DNA from: Nocardia higoensis NBRC 100133 | Lineage (GTDB): Bacteria; Actinomycetota; Actinomycetes; Mycobacteriales; Mycobacteriaceae | DNA length: 53,483 bases | Assembly: GCF_000308595.1 (NCBI RefSeq) | Contig: NZ_BAGA01000123.1 | Span: 1-53,483 of the forward strand | Direction of reading: 5' to 3' | Part shown: positions 1 to 9,402 of the stretch, piece after piece | Layout of the letters: each line of letters starts with the position of its first letter | Position numbering within the stretch: the first letter of the stretch is position 1 | The notes under the pieces: model-generated | Seen by the model: only the letters and a program-made list of their open reading frames with translations | What the model was told of the DNA's origin: nothing | The model's database searches: none | Program-made: the position numbers and the translations under genes

Positions 1-1008
<1,008 letters not shown>

Positions 1009-1092
1009 CCTCCCAGCCTTGCACACCGGAGGGGATGCGTGCTCGTACCGACCGCCCGCCGGATCCGATCCGCCGCGGTCAGCGGTGCGGGT

Positions 1093-1656
1093 TCACCACT
1101 TGCGGCCGGTGTAGGCGAGCAGCGCGCGGTGGCCGGGCGCGTCCTCGTCCACCGGCAGCGCGGCGGCGAACATGCCCGCCTCGCGATAGACATCGATTCC
1201 GCCGTAGCCGCGCATGGTGTCGAGCAACTCCGCGCACATCGCGTCGTCGATGAGATCCGCGCGGCCGATGGCCAGCGCCAGGTCCAGCCCGTGCACCACG
1301 ATCTCGGTCAGATGGATCTGCACCGCCGCCGGCGCGGGCACCGGGCCGATCCCGAGGTGCACCGTCGCGGTGGGCACATCCGGCCGCCGCCAGGCCGCCC
1401 GATCGATCTCGGCGGCCGCGGCGTACGCGGTCTGCGGATCCGACCCGAGCCAGCCCTCGGCGTTACCCGCGCCGGAGTCGTTGCCACTCAGCTTCGCGGC
1501 GAAGACGTGCATCCCGCCCACCAGGTGGTTGAGCACCGTCCGCACATCCCAGTCCGCACACGGCGTCGCCGCCGTGAGCTGGTCGTCGTCCACCGCGGAG
1601 ACGATCGCGGCGGTCGTGTCCAGAGCGCGGTCGATCCGGCCGAGCACAGTGTCCAT
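1093..1656 (-). CDS. TIGR03086-family DinB-like metal-binding protein
   Basis: A 187-residue protein starting M-D-T-V-L, with GAAGGA about 6 bases before the ATG. It has the DinB/mycothiol maleylpyruvate isomerase N-terminal fold: D-W-D-V-R-T-V-L-N-H-L near residues 35-45 provides the first metal-ligand histidine, and a V-H-G-L-D-L-A motif near residue 130 the second. Members are proposed to be mycothiol-dependent or general thiol transferases, and substrate is usually unknown. It lies on the same strand as the DUF255 gene, 84 bp upstream, so the two may be cotranscribed. The mycothiol link fits the nearby mca gene but is inference. Confidence 0.82.
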   Translation of the reverse strand: MDTVLGRIDRALDTTAAIVSAVDDDQLTAATPCADWDVRTVLNHLVGGMHVFAAKLSGNDSGAGNAEGWLGSDPQTAYAAAAEIDRAAWRRPDVPTATVHLGIGPVPAPAAVQIHLTEIVVHGLDLALAIGRADLIDDAMCAELLDTMRGYGGIDVYREAGMFAAALPVDEDAPGHRALLAYTGRKW

Positions 1657-1838
1657 GGGCGTCCTTCGATCGTTCGGGTAAACATTCAAACACGGGCTCC
1701 GGACGAATGCCGCCCTCCCGCAACCTCGTTCGTGCCCGCTCCGCCTGCCGGCTCCGTGCACGCGGTGGCGAAACGGCAGCGGCCAGGACGAAAGCCCTGG
1801 CCGCTGTCTCGCACGGGATTCTCAGAAGGGCAGCGAAC

Positions 1839-2123
1839 TCATTCGGTCCGCTTCTTGTCGGGCGCTCCCGATCCGGTCTCGTCGAGATCCTTCTCGAGCG
1901 GTACCGCGCCCGGGTCGGTGCCCTCGTCGGCCGCCTGGTCGGGCTCGGGGTGCTCGGGCTCGAAGGTCGGCGGCAGGTTCTTCAGGTGCCGGTTCATCGA
2001 GCGGACCAGCAGGAACGTGCCCGCCAGCAGGAGGAGGACGATGGCCAGGCCGAGAGGTGAGGCCTTGCCGAATTCGGGGCCGGTCGGGGTCCCTGGGGTC
2101 TGGGCGAGTAACTCGACGATCAC
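1839..2123 (-). CDS. Small single-pass membrane protein coupled to mca
   Basis: A 94-residue protein with one transmembrane segment near residues 20-40 (G-L-A-I-V-L-L-L-L-A-G) and an acidic, proline-rich cytoplasmic tail ending K-K-R-T-E. Its GTG start overlaps the TGA of mca by 3 bases, so translation is very probably coupled. A protein of this kind occupies the same place in M. tuberculosis (Rv1083). No enzymatic motif is visible. A membrane anchor or partner for Mca or the thioredoxin-fold protein is possible but unproven. Confidence 0.8.
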   Translation of the reverse strand: MIVELLAQTPGTPTGPEFGKASPLGLAIVLLLLAGTFLLVRSMNRHLKNLPPTFEPEHPEPDQAADEGTDPGAVPLEKDLDETGSGAPDKKRTE

Positions 2124-3007
2124 TGCTGTGCTTCCTCGATACCTGCGAACAGGTCGGTTTCCGGGATGGCTGTGCGCACCTTGGTCTTGGCCAGTTCGAA
2201 TTCCTCGGTAGGCCACAGGCGCTGCTGGAGTTCCACCGGGATCGCGAAGAACGCGCCGTTCGGGTCGATCTGGGTGGCGTGCGCGCGCAGGGCGTCGTCA
2301 CGCTGGTGGAAGTACTTGCCGCAGTCGATCTGGGTGGTGACCCGGCCCATGATGTCGCCGCCGCGGGCGCCCGCGCGCTTGCGGCTCTGATCCAGCCAGT
2401 CCTGCAGCGGGAACGGCTGTCCCTGCCGCTCGAACTCCTCGGCGAAGACCTCCAGCCTGCGCAGGATGAATCCGTGGCTGTAGTAGAGCTTGAGCGGGGT
2501 CCACGGCTCGCCGGCGTCGGGGAACCGATCCGGGTCACCGGCCGCCTCGAACGCCGCGATCGACACCTTGTGGCAGGCGATGTGATCGGGGTGCGGGTAA
2601 CCGCCGGTCTCGTCGTAGGTGGTCATGACGTGCGGCTTGAACTCGCGCACGACCCGGACCAGCGCCTCGGTGGCCTCCTCGAGCGGGACCAGCGCGAAGC
2701 AGCCCTCCGGCAGCGGGGGCAGCGGGTCGCCCTCGGGCAGGCCGGAGTCGACGAATCCGAGCCAGCGGTGTTGGACGCCGAGCGCGCGGGCGGCCGCGGC
2801 CATCTCCTCGCGGCGGATCTCGTGGATGCGGTCGAGCACACCCGGGGTGTCCATCGCCGGGTTGAGGATGCTGCCGCGTTCGCCGCCGGTCAACGACACG
2901 ACGAGGACGTCGTGTCCCTCGTCGGCGTAACGCGCGGTCGTCGCGGCACCCTTGCTGGATTCGTCGTCCGGGTGTGCGTGCACCGCCATGAGGCGAAGGC
3001 CACTCAC
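2120..3007 (-). CDS. mca: Mycothiol S-conjugate amidase
   Basis: Zinc amidase that cleaves mycothiol S-conjugates of electrophiles into glucosaminyl-inositol and a cysteinyl conjugate for mercapturic acid export. The 295-residue product belongs to the PIG-L/LmbE deacetylase family. Zinc motif A-H-P-D-D-E lies at residues 11-16 and the third-ligand motif H-P-D-H follows Y-D-E-T-G-G-Y-P in the middle. The C-terminus keeps the Mca block A-T-Q-I-D-P-N and L-W-P-T-E-E-F. I chose GTG at 3007 (V-S-G-L-R-L) because homology begins there. In-frame codons continue upstream to an ATG at 3112, but that would overlap the divergent gene and a TATAGGT promoter-like element. It is divergent from the DUF4307 gene. 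Confidence 0.93.
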   Translation of the reverse strand: MSGLRLMAVHAHPDDESSKGAATTARYADEGHDVLVVSLTGGERGSILNPAMDTPGVLDRIHEIRREEMAAAARALGVQHRWLGFVDSGLPEGDPLPPLPEGCFALVPLEEATEALVRVVREFKPHVMTTYDETGGYPHPDHIACHKVSIAAFEAAGDPDRFPDAGEPWTPLKLYYSHGFILRRLEVFAEEFERQGQPFPLQDWLDQSRKRAGARGGDIMGRVTTQIDCGKYFHQRDDALRAHATQIDPNGAFFAIPVELQQRLWPTEEFELAKTKVRTAIPETDLFAGIEEAQQ

Positions 3008-3110
3008 GTCTTGTTCACCGTCGCTCTCGGTCGCGGGTGTCGGCTCGTCATTACCTATAGTTCCATTCGAGTCTTCGTTGTTCCGACCTACCCCCCGGGA
3101 GCGACCCGTC

Positions 3111-3551
3111 ATGAGCGATCCAATGCCGAACGGCATCGGCGCGCGCCCCGCCGACCGGTACGGCGCCACGACGGGAGGGCGGCCCAAGTGGCTGATCCCC
3201 CTCATCGCGCTGGTGGTCCTCGTGGTCGGCGCCGGGGTCGCCTACCTGGGCTTTCAGAAGTACGGACCGGCCGAGATCGAGGCCGAGGAACTCGGCTACA
3301 CGGTCGTCGACGACTCGACGGTCACCCTGCGGTTCAAAGTGACCCGCACGGATCCGCAGCATGCCGTGGTGTGCTTCGTCCGGGCGATGGATCGCGATAC
3401 CGTGGAGGTGGGCAGGCGTGAGGTGTTGATCACCGGTTCCGAGCACGGCACGGTCGAGGTGACCACCGTGATCCGTACCTCATCGCGCCCGTCCTCGGGC
3501 AGCGTCTACGGGTGCAGCGCCAATGTCCCGGAGTATCTGCGCGCGTACTGA
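3111..3551 (+). CDS. DUF4307 membrane protein
   Basis: A 146-residue protein with a short hydrophilic N-terminus, one transmembrane helix at about residues 27-47 (I-P-L-I-A-L-V-V-L-V-V) and an extracytoplasmic beta-rich domain. The domain contains V-T-R-T-D-P, C-F-V-R-A and a C-terminal Y-G-C-S-A-N motif; the two cysteines could form a disulfide. It is divergent from mca, the same arrangement as Rv1081c/mca. A GGGAG sequence precedes the ATG by about 9 bases. Function unknown. Confidence 0.88.
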   Translation: MSDPMPNGIGARPADRYGATTGGRPKWLIPLIALVVLVVGAGVAYLGFQKYGPAEIEAEELGYTVVDDSTVTLRFKVTRTDPQHAVVCFVRAMDRDTVEVGRREVLITGSEHGTVEVTTVIRTSSRPSSGSVYGCSANVPEYLRAY

Positions 3552-3695
3552 TCCGCACCACCCCAGCACCCCGATCGACGTTGTCGGGCGGGGCGAAGCG
3601 ACACCGTCCCGGCGAACGCCCGGGGCAGTGCCCGAGGGCGCGAAATGTCGCCCCGAGCGGCAAAAATATATTCTCACCTGCATATTTGCGAATCA

Positions 3696-3704
3696 TGCTA
3701 AAAT
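3696..3704 (+). promoter_or_regulatory. Extended -10 promoter of greA
   Basis: TGC followed by TAAAAT gives an extended -10 element (TGN-TANNNT) within a run that is unusually AT-rich for this genome. No good -35 is visible at 17 bp, as expected for extended -10 promoters. The predicted transcript start is near 3711, giving a leader of about 230 nt before greA. Confidence 0.55.
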
Positions 3705-3712
3705 AGCGGGAT

Positions 3713-3739
3713 ACACGGTTCCGTGCCTCGGAGCCGTGT
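3713..3739 (+). promoter_or_regulatory. Strong 5'-end hairpin in the greA leader
   Basis: ACACGGTTCCG, loop TGCCT, CGGAGCCGTGT: an 11-bp stem with one G-U pair. It begins within about 2 nt of the predicted transcript start, so it would sit at the extreme 5' end of the mRNA. It could stabilise the message or act as an early pause or regulatory element. Confidence 0.5.
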
Positions 3740-3941
3740 TTGCTGCATTGGCGGCAGGCGCAGCGCGGTCACCGGATCTTCACGGGTTCTTCCGGCCGAT
3801 CGCGCACGCCGGGGTCATCGAAGCCATGATCCCTGGTTTCTGCGTCTGTCGTCTGCTGGTGCATGCCCGCCCTCGGACGGGTTGCGCGCCGGTTTCAGGG
3901 AATCCCGGCTCGCCGGGAACAACTACGAGGGAGTGATCGAG

Positions 3942-4436
3942 ATGACCGAGACGAATGTGACCTGGCTGACCCAGGAATCGCACGACAGGCTCAAGAGCGA
4001 GCTCGACGCGCTCATCGCCAACCGTCCGGTCATCGCCGCGGAGATCAACGAGCGTCGCGAAGAAGGCGACCTCAAGGAGAACGGCGGATACCACGCCGCG
4101 CGTGAGGAACAGGGCCAGCAGGAAGCTCGCATTCGCCAGCTGCAGGAGCTGCTGAACAACGCCAAGGTCGGCGTCGCGCCGACCAAGTCCGGCGTCGCAC
4201 TGCCCGGCTCGGTCGTCAAGGTCTACTACGACGGTGACGAGAGCGACACCGAGACCTTCCTCATCGCGACGCGCGAGGAGGGTCTGGGTCATTCCGACCT
4301 CGAGACCTACTCCCCGAACTCCCCGCTGGGCGGTGCCCTTATCGACGCGAAGGTCGGCGAGACCCGCGAGTACACGTTGCCCAACGGCAACATCATGAAG
4401 GTGACCCTGGTGAGCGCGGAGCCCTACCACGGCTGA
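3942..4436 (+). CDS. greA: Transcription elongation factor GreA
   Basis: The 164-residue protein has the normal GreA length. It stimulates transcript cleavage by backtracked RNA polymerase. The N-terminal coiled coil (residues 5-75) carries the acidic tip motif in R-R-E-E-G-D-L-K-E-N-G-G-Y-H-A-A, which reaches into the polymerase secondary channel. The C-terminal FKBP-like domain includes S-P-L-G-G-A-L-I. The ATG has GAGGGAG about 9 bases upstream. It is convergent with metB across a shared hairpin. Confidence 0.97.
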   Translation: MTETNVTWLTQESHDRLKSELDALIANRPVIAAEINERREEGDLKENGGYHAAREEQGQQEARIRQLQELLNNAKVGVAPTKSGVALPGSVVKVYYDGDESDTETFLIATREEGLGHSDLETYSPNSPLGGALIDAKVGETREYTLPNGNIMKVTLVSAEPYHG

Positions 4437-4469
4437 CCGCGAGTCACCACAGAACCCGGCACAGACGCG

Positions 4470-4501
4470 AGCGGCCGCACTCGAATACGAGTGCGGCCGC
4501 T
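4470..4501. terminator. Bidirectional terminator between greA and metB
   Basis: A perfect 14-bp inverted repeat, AGCGGCCGCACTCG / CGAGTGCGGCCGCT, with an AATA loop, lies in the 83-bp gap between convergent genes. There is no long T tract on either side, which is common for actinobacterial terminators. Confidence 0.85.
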
Positions 4502-4519
4502 TCGTCATCTGCACGGTTC

Positions 4520-5665
4520 CTACTTCGCCAGCGCCTGCTCGATGTCGGCGAGCAGATCGCTGACATCTTCGATGCCGACCGACAGGCGGACCAGATCGGC
4601 GGGAACCTCCAGCTGCGATCCGGCGGTCGAGGCGTGGGTCATGGCGCCGGGATGCTCGATCAGCGATTCCACGCCGCCCAGCGATTCGGCCAGGGTGAAG
4701 ATCTTCGTGCGCGAGCAGAAGTCGAGCGCGGCGTCCTTGCCGCCGTGCAGCCGCACCGAGATCATGCCGCCGAAGCGGCGCATCTGCTTGGCAGCCACAC
4801 CGTGACCGGGATGCTCGGCCAGGCCGGGGTAGATGACCTGGGAGATGGCCGGGTGCGCGGCGAGCAGTTCGGCGACCGCCTCGGCGTTGTCGCAGTGCCG
4901 CTCCATCCGCACCGCGAGCGTCTTGGCGCCGCGCATGGTCAGGTAGGCGTCGAACGGGCCGGGCACAGCGCCCGCGCCGTTCTGCAGGAAGGCGAAGGCC
5001 GCGTCGAGTTCGGCGTCGTCGGTGATCAGCGCGCCGCCGACCACATCGGAGTGCCCGCCCAGGTACTTGGTGGTCGAGTGCACCACGATGTCGGCGCCGA
5101 GCAACAGCGGCTGCTGCAGGTACGGGGTGGCGAAGGTGTTGTCCACCACCAGCTTCGCGCCCGCGGTGTGCGCGACCTCGGCCAGCGCCGGGATGTCGCC
5201 GATGGTGAGCAGCGGATTGGTCGGGGTCTCGACCCAGACCAGCTTGGTGTTGGGGCGCACTGCCGCCCGGACGGCATCGACATCGGCGAGGTGGGCCGGG
5301 GTGTGCTCGATGCCCCACTGGGTGAACACCTTGTCGATCAGGCGGAAGGTGCCACCGTAGGCGTCGTCCGGGATGACGATGTGGTCGCCGGGGCGCAGGG
5401 TGGCGCGCAGCGCGCAGTCGGTGGCGGCCATGCCGGAGGCGAAGGCGCGACCGTAGCGACCGGACTCGAGCGCGGCGAGGTTGGCCTCGAGCGCGCTACG
5501 GGTGGGGTTGCCGGTGCGGGCGTACTCGAAGCCGCCGCGCATGCCGCCCACGCCGTCCTGGGCGAAGGTCGAGCTCGCATATATCGGCACGTTCACCGCA
5601 CCGGTCTGGGGATCGGGATCGAACCCGGCGTGCACGGCCCTGGTGGAGAATCCCAGCTCGCTCAT
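4520..5665 (-). CDS. metB: Cystathionine gamma-synthase
   Basis: PLP enzyme of the Cys/Met metabolism family, 381 residues. It joins an activated homoserine ester and cysteine to form cystathionine for methionine synthesis. Family blocks are visible: Y-A-R-T-G-N-P-T (49-56), S-G-M-A-A near 77-81 for PLP phosphate, and S-T-T-K-Y-L-G-G-H-S-D with the Schiff-base lysine at K200. It starts M-S-E-L-G-F-S-T-R-A-V-H. With cbs upstream on the same strand it forms a sulfur amino acid locus. Gamma-lyase activity cannot be excluded from sequence. Confidence 0.93.
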   Translation of the reverse strand: MSELGFSTRAVHAGFDPDPQTGAVNVPIYASSTFAQDGVGGMRGGFEYARTGNPTRSALEANLAALESGRYGRAFASGMAATDCALRATLRPGDHIVIPDDAYGGTFRLIDKVFTQWGIEHTPAHLADVDAVRAAVRPNTKLVWVETPTNPLLTIGDIPALAEVAHTAGAKLVVDNTFATPYLQQPLLLGADIVVHSTTKYLGGHSDVVGGALITDDAELDAAFAFLQNGAGAVPGPFDAYLTMRGAKTLAVRMERHCDNAEAVAELLAAHPAISQVIYPGLAEHPGHGVAAKQMRRFGGMISVRLHGGKDAALDFCSRTKIFTLAESLGGVESLIEHPGAMTHASTAGSQLEVPADLVRLSVGIEDVSDLLADIEQALAK

Positions 5666-5974
5666 AGGGGACAGCGTAGAGGGCGCGTCTCGGGCACTTT
5701 TCGCCGGAGGGTGGTCCGTGACCTTACCGTGCCGGCGCGCGTCTCGCCTGTTGTGACGGCCCCCACCTGCGAAGTTCGGCCCGAATGACCGATCACGCCC
5801 CCGACCTGCGCCGGAGCCGCCACGCCCGGGGTGCGCGGATTGTATGCGAATCGTCCTCGCCGCGAGCGACTTTCGGACGCACGGGTCGGCCGGCCCGCGA
5901 CGACGAACGTCCGCCACGGGTTTGCCGTGACGGACGTTCGTCGCGAGCCGCGCGGATTCGCGGGCCCCGGTGGG
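5666..5974. other. 309-bp gap between metB and cbs
   Basis: This contains the cbs terminator hairpin at 5901-5943 and presumably the metB promoter nearer 5700. I see no coding sequence with a credible start or membrane segment. In M. tuberculosis I remember pra (proline-rich antigen) between these two genes; nothing like it is here. Confidence 0.55.
5901..5943 (-). terminator. Terminator downstream of cbs
   Basis: A 13-bp perfect stem, CGACGAACGTCCG / CGGACGTTCGTCG, encloses a second 5-bp stem (CACGG/CCGTG) after one mismatch, with loop GTTTG. It begins about 30 bases past the cbs stop on the leftward strand. No T tract. Confidence 0.8.
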
Positions 5975-7363
5975 TCAGTGGCCGATATGGCCGGTGCTGA
6001 GGAAACCGAGCAGATCGTGGCGGGTGATGACGCCCACCGGCTTGCCCTCCTCGACCACCATCAGCGCGTCGGTGTCCGAGAGCGCCTTGGTGGCAGCCGA
6101 AATGGGCTCGCCCGAACCGATCAGCGGGAACGACGGGCTCATGTGCTGGGCGACCGAGTCGGTGAGCTGGGCGCGCCCCTCGAACACCGCCGAGAGCAGA
6201 TCGCGCTCGGTGACGCTGCCCGCCACCTCGCCCGCCATGACCGGCGGCTCCGCGCCGACCACGGGCATCTGCGAGACGCCGTACTCGCGCAGGATCTCGA
6301 TCGCATCGCGCAGCGTCTCCGACGGGTGGGTGTGCACCAGATCGGGCAGCTCGCCGGACTTGCCCCGCAGCACGTCGCCGACCAGTGGTTCCGGGCTGCC
6401 GTCCAGGCGGGTGCGCAGGAAGCCGTAGGAGCTCATCCACTGGTCGTTGAAGATCTTCGACAGGTAGCCGCGGCCGCCGTCGGGCAGCAGCACCACGACC
6501 ACCGCGTCGGGATCGCGCCGGGCCACCTCGATCGCGGCGACCACGGCCATGCCGCAGGAACCGCCGACCAGCAGGCCTTCCTCGCGGGCCAGCCTGCGGG
6601 TCATCTCGAAGGAGTCGGCATCCGAGACCGCGATGATCTCGTCCGGGATGGCGGGGTCGTAGGCCGAGGGCCAGAAGTCCTCACCGACGCCCTCGACCAG
6701 GTAGGGCCTGCCGGTGCCGCCGGAGTAGACCGAGCCCTCCGGATCGGCGCCGATGATCTTCACCTTGCCGCCGGAGACCTCCTTGAGGTAGCGGCCGGTG
6801 CCGGTGATGGTGCCGCCGGTGCCCACGCCCGCGACGAAGTGGGTGATCTTGCCTTCGGTGTCGCGCCAGATCTCGGGGCCGGTGGTCTCGTAGTGGCTCT
6901 CCGGGCCGCCCGGGTTGGAGTACTGATCCGGCTTCCAGCCGCCCTCGATCTCGCGGACCAGGCGATCGGAGACGCTGTAGTAGCTGTCCGGATGATCCGG
7001 CGGGACGGCCGTCGGGCAGACCACCACTTCGGCGCCGTAGGCGCGCAGCACGTTGCGCTTGTCCTCGGACACCTTGTCGGGGCAGACGAACACGCACTTG
7101 TAGCCGCGCTGCTGGGCGACCAATGCCAGGCCGACGCCGGTGTTGCCGGAAGTCGGCTCGATGATGGTGCCGCCCTCCTTCAGCTCGCCGGACTTCTCGG
7201 CGGCCTCGATCATCTTGACCGCGATCCGGTCCTTGGAGCTGCCGCCCGGATTGAGATATTCGATCTTGGCGGCGACCAGTCCCGCGTTCGGTCCGACGAC
7301 AGAGTTCAGCCGGACGAGAGGCGTATTGCCGATGAGGTCGACTACGTGGTCCGCGATGCGCAT
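5975..7363 (-). CDS. cbs: Cystathionine beta-synthase
   Basis: A 462-residue PLP enzyme condensing serine with homocysteine to cystathionine (reverse transsulfuration). The catalytic core (1-320) has N-P-G-G-S-S-K-D-R with the PLP lysine at K44, T-S-G-N-T-G-V-G-L for the phosphate and G-T-G-G-T-I-T-G-T-G. The last 130 residues form two CBS domains, ending with the V-I-T-R-H-D-L-L motif of a nucleotide or SAM-sensing Bateman module. Length and architecture match Rv1077. With metB it can move sulfur between cysteine and methionine. Confidence 0.95.
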   Translation of the reverse strand: MRIADHVVDLIGNTPLVRLNSVVGPNAGLVAAKIEYLNPGGSSKDRIAVKMIEAAEKSGELKEGGTIIEPTSGNTGVGLALVAQQRGYKCVFVCPDKVSEDKRNVLRAYGAEVVVCPTAVPPDHPDSYYSVSDRLVREIEGGWKPDQYSNPGGPESHYETTGPEIWRDTEGKITHFVAGVGTGGTITGTGRYLKEVSGGKVKIIGADPEGSVYSGGTGRPYLVEGVGEDFWPSAYDPAIPDEIIAVSDADSFEMTRRLAREEGLLVGGSCGMAVVAAIEVARRDPDAVVVVLLPDGGRGYLSKIFNDQWMSSYGFLRTRLDGSPEPLVGDVLRGKSGELPDLVHTHPSETLRDAIEILREYGVSQMPVVGAEPPVMAGEVAGSVTERDLLSAVFEGRAQLTDSVAQHMSPSFPLIGSGEPISAATKALSDTDALMVVEEGKPVGVITRHDLLGFLSTGHIGH

Positions 7364-7422
7364 AGCCCCATCGTTGCAGAAGCACCCTGTGTGAGTTCGC
7401 GCACGTCACCTCTTTCGCGCCC

Positions 7423-7428
7423 TAGGAT
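7423..7428 (+). promoter_or_regulatory. -10 element for a probable leaderless mRNA
   Basis: TAGGAT ends 8 bases before the ATG at 7437. There is no Shine-Dalgarno sequence in between, so transcription should start at or within a base or two of the start codon. Confidence 0.5.
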
Positions 7429-7436
7429 CGGCTGCC

Positions 7437-7898
7437 ATGAGGCAGACCCACTTCCGCCGGGTCGCCGCGGTACTCGCCGCGACAGCGGCGGCCGCGGTGG
7501 CCGGATCGGGCGCGCAGGCGCAGGCCGACACCATAGCTTTCCCGCAGGTGCCCACTCTGGCCAGAGGCGGGCTGTGCTGGACATCGGTACAGAGCTGGGC
7601 CGATACCGGCCCCGACTGGCCGGGCCGCGCGGTGCTGAACGTCCGGGCGGAGCCGGTCGCGGGGGTCGGCTCCAGCATGTACCCGTTCGCCCCGCTGTGC
7701 GAGGTGCGCACCACGGTCGCCTGGCGCAATCTCGACACCGGCGCGACGGGAGTATTCGACAACATCGTCGTCACGGGTATCTACGGCAGCATCCTGTACT
7801 CGCAGTTCCAGGACACCGGCCCCGGCCGCGTCGAGGTCACCGTGACCACCGACGCGCCGAGCGTCCCCGCGAAGGGGCTGTTCACCGTCCCCGCGTGA
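7437..7898 (+). CDS. Secreted hypothetical protein
   Basis: A 153-residue protein with a Sec signal peptide: R-R near the N-terminus, an alanine-rich hydrophobic core to about residue 24, and probable cleavage after A-Q-A (about 29). The mature part has two cysteines (G-G-L-C-W and P-L-C-E-V) that could pair, and a beta-rich pattern with many T/V residues. I do not recognise a family beyond small exported Nocardia/Rhodococcus proteins. It is divergent from cbs and probably translated from a leaderless mRNA. Confidence 0.75.
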   Translation: MRQTHFRRVAAVLAATAAAAVAGSGAQAQADTIAFPQVPTLARGGLCWTSVQSWADTGPDWPGRAVLNVRAEPVAGVGSSMYPFAPLCEVRTTVAWRNLDTGATGVFDNIVVTGIYGSILYSQFQDTGPGRVEVTVTTDAPSVPAKGLFTVPA

Positions 7899-8077
7899 GT
7901 CATGCCGGCGCGGCGGAGGTCCAGGTGGTGGTGGTGTTTTCCCGCGGAGCGGGATCGGCCGGCGCCGGGTGTTCTCCCGTGGGCGGATGCGACGTAGATT
8001 CGAGGTGATCCGTACCCGCGAGTACCGCACGCCCAGGTCGGCGACCAGCGTGCGGGCTCCGAGACAAAGGAGTCCTC

Positions 8078-9298
8078 ATGCCCGAGGCCGTCATCGTTTC
8101 GTACGCACGCTCCCCCATCGGCCGCGCAGGCAAGGGATCTCTGGTGAGCATGCGCCCGGACGACCTCGCCGCGCAGATGGTCCGCGCCGCGCTGGACAAG
8201 GTTCCCGCGCTCGACCCCACCCAGATCGACGATCTGATGCTCGGCTGCGGCCAGCCCGCGGGTGAGGCCGGGTTCAACATGGCCAAGGTCGTCGCCACCC
8301 GGCTCGGCTACGACTTCCTGCCCGGCGTGACCCTCAACCGCTACTGTTCCTCGTCGCTGCAGACCACCCGCATGGCGCTGCACGCCATCAAGGCAGGCGA
8401 AGGCGATGTGTTCATCTCCGCGGGCGTGGAGACCGTCTCGCGCTTCCCGAAGGGCACCTCCGACGGCTGGCCCGACACCCACAACCCGACCTTCGCCGAG
8501 GCCGAGGCCCGCACCGTCGAGCGCGCCGGGGACGGTTCCGACTCCTGGACCGACCCGCGCGACAAGGGCGAACTGCCCGACATCTACATCGCGATGGGGC
8601 AGACCGCCGAGAACGTCGCCCAGCTCACCGGCATCTCGCGCGAGGACCAGGACCACTGGGGCGTGCGCTCGCAGAATCGCGCCGAGGAGGCCATCGAGTC
8701 CGGTTTCTTCGAGCGGGAGATCACCCCGGTGACCCTGCCCGACGGCACCGTCGTCGCCACCGACGACGGGCCGCGCGCCGGCACCACCTACGAGAAGATC
8801 TCGCAGCTCAAGCCGGTCTTCCGGCCGGACGGCACGGTCACCGCGGGTAACGCCTGCCCGCTCAACGACGGTGCCGCCGCCCTGGTGATCATGAGCGACA
8901 CCAAGGCCAAGGAACTTGGCCTGACCCCGCTGGCGCGCGTCGTCTCCACCGGCGTGTCCGGCCTGTCGCCGGAGATCATGGGCCTCGGCCCGATCGAGGC
9001 GGTCCGCAAGGCGCTGAAGATCGCGGGCAAGACCGTCTCGGACATCGACCTGTTCGAGATCAACGAGGCGTTCGCGGTGCAGGTGCTCGGCTCGGCCCGC
9101 GAGCTGAAGATCGACGAGGACAAGCTGAACGTCTCCGGCGGCGCGATCGCGCTCGGCCACCCGTTCGGTATGACCGGCGCGCGCATCACCGCGACGCTGA
9201 TCAACAATCTGCAGACCCATGACAAGCAGTTCGGCGTGGAGACCATGTGCGTCGGCGGCGGCCAGGGCATGGCGATGGTGCTGGAGCGCCTCAGCTGA
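8078..9298 (+). CDS. Acetyl-CoA C-acyltransferase (thiolase, FadA type)
   Basis: A 406-residue thiolase that cleaves 3-oxoacyl-CoA or condenses acyl-CoAs. The nucleophile C90 is in N-R-Y-C-S-S-S-L-Q-T. The N-E-A-F motif, G-G-A-I-A-L-G-H-P-F-G-M-T-G-A-R (catalytic His) and C-V-G-G-G-Q-G (second Cys) are all present. AAAGGAG precedes the ATG. The place in the gene order corresponds to fadA3 (Rv1074c). No FadB or other beta-oxidation gene lies next to it, so it is probably monocistronic, ending at the strong hairpin downstream. Confidence 0.93.
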   Translation: MPEAVIVSYARSPIGRAGKGSLVSMRPDDLAAQMVRAALDKVPALDPTQIDDLMLGCGQPAGEAGFNMAKVVATRLGYDFLPGVTLNRYCSSSLQTTRMALHAIKAGEGDVFISAGVETVSRFPKGTSDGWPDTHNPTFAEAEARTVERAGDGSDSWTDPRDKGELPDIYIAMGQTAENVAQLTGISREDQDHWGVRSQNRAEEAIESGFFEREITPVTLPDGTVVATDDGPRAGTTYEKISQLKPVFRPDGTVTAGNACPLNDGAAALVIMSDTKAKELGLTPLARVVSTGVSGLSPEIMGLGPIEAVRKALKIAGKTVSDIDLFEINEAFAVQVLGSARELKIDEDKLNVSGGAIALGHPFGMTGARITATLINNLQTHDKQFGVETMCVGGGQGMAMVLERLS

Positions 9299-9331
9299 TC
9301 GGCTGACAGCGCCCGCACCGGGTGAACGACG

Positions 9332-9367
9332 AAGGGCGGCCGCCGGATCTCTCCGGCGGCCGCCCTT
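9332..9367. terminator. Bidirectional terminator between the thiolase and Bax1-I genes
   Basis: A perfect 15-bp stem, AAGGGCGGCCGCCGG / CCGGCGGCCGCCCTT, with loop ATCTCT. A T run (CCCTTT) follows on the plus strand, so it serves the thiolase and, in reverse, the leftward Bax1-I gene. Confidence 0.88.
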
Positions 9368-9402
9368 TCCCGTGCCGGTGTCGGACCGGTCGCGGTGAAC
9401 TA

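Larger units (their letters stand above)
3552..3941. other. 390-bp intergenic region with the greA promoter and long leader
   Basis: There is no convincing gene here. The first 100 bases are GC-rich. A strikingly AT-rich patch at about 3660-3705 carries the promoter described separately. A 27-base hairpin follows directly, then about 200 bases of GC-rich untranslated leader to greA. No known riboswitch could be recognised by eye. Confidence 0.6.

Noticed and set aside
3742..3941. Extended N-terminus for GreA using in-frame codons upstream
   Set aside because: The 164-residue protein from ATG 3942 has the standard length and a good ribosome binding site.
5666..5900. Possible sulfur riboswitch upstream of metB
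   Set aside because: No S-box or SAM-II/SAM-IV-like core could be recognised, and the only strong hairpin belongs to the cbs terminator.
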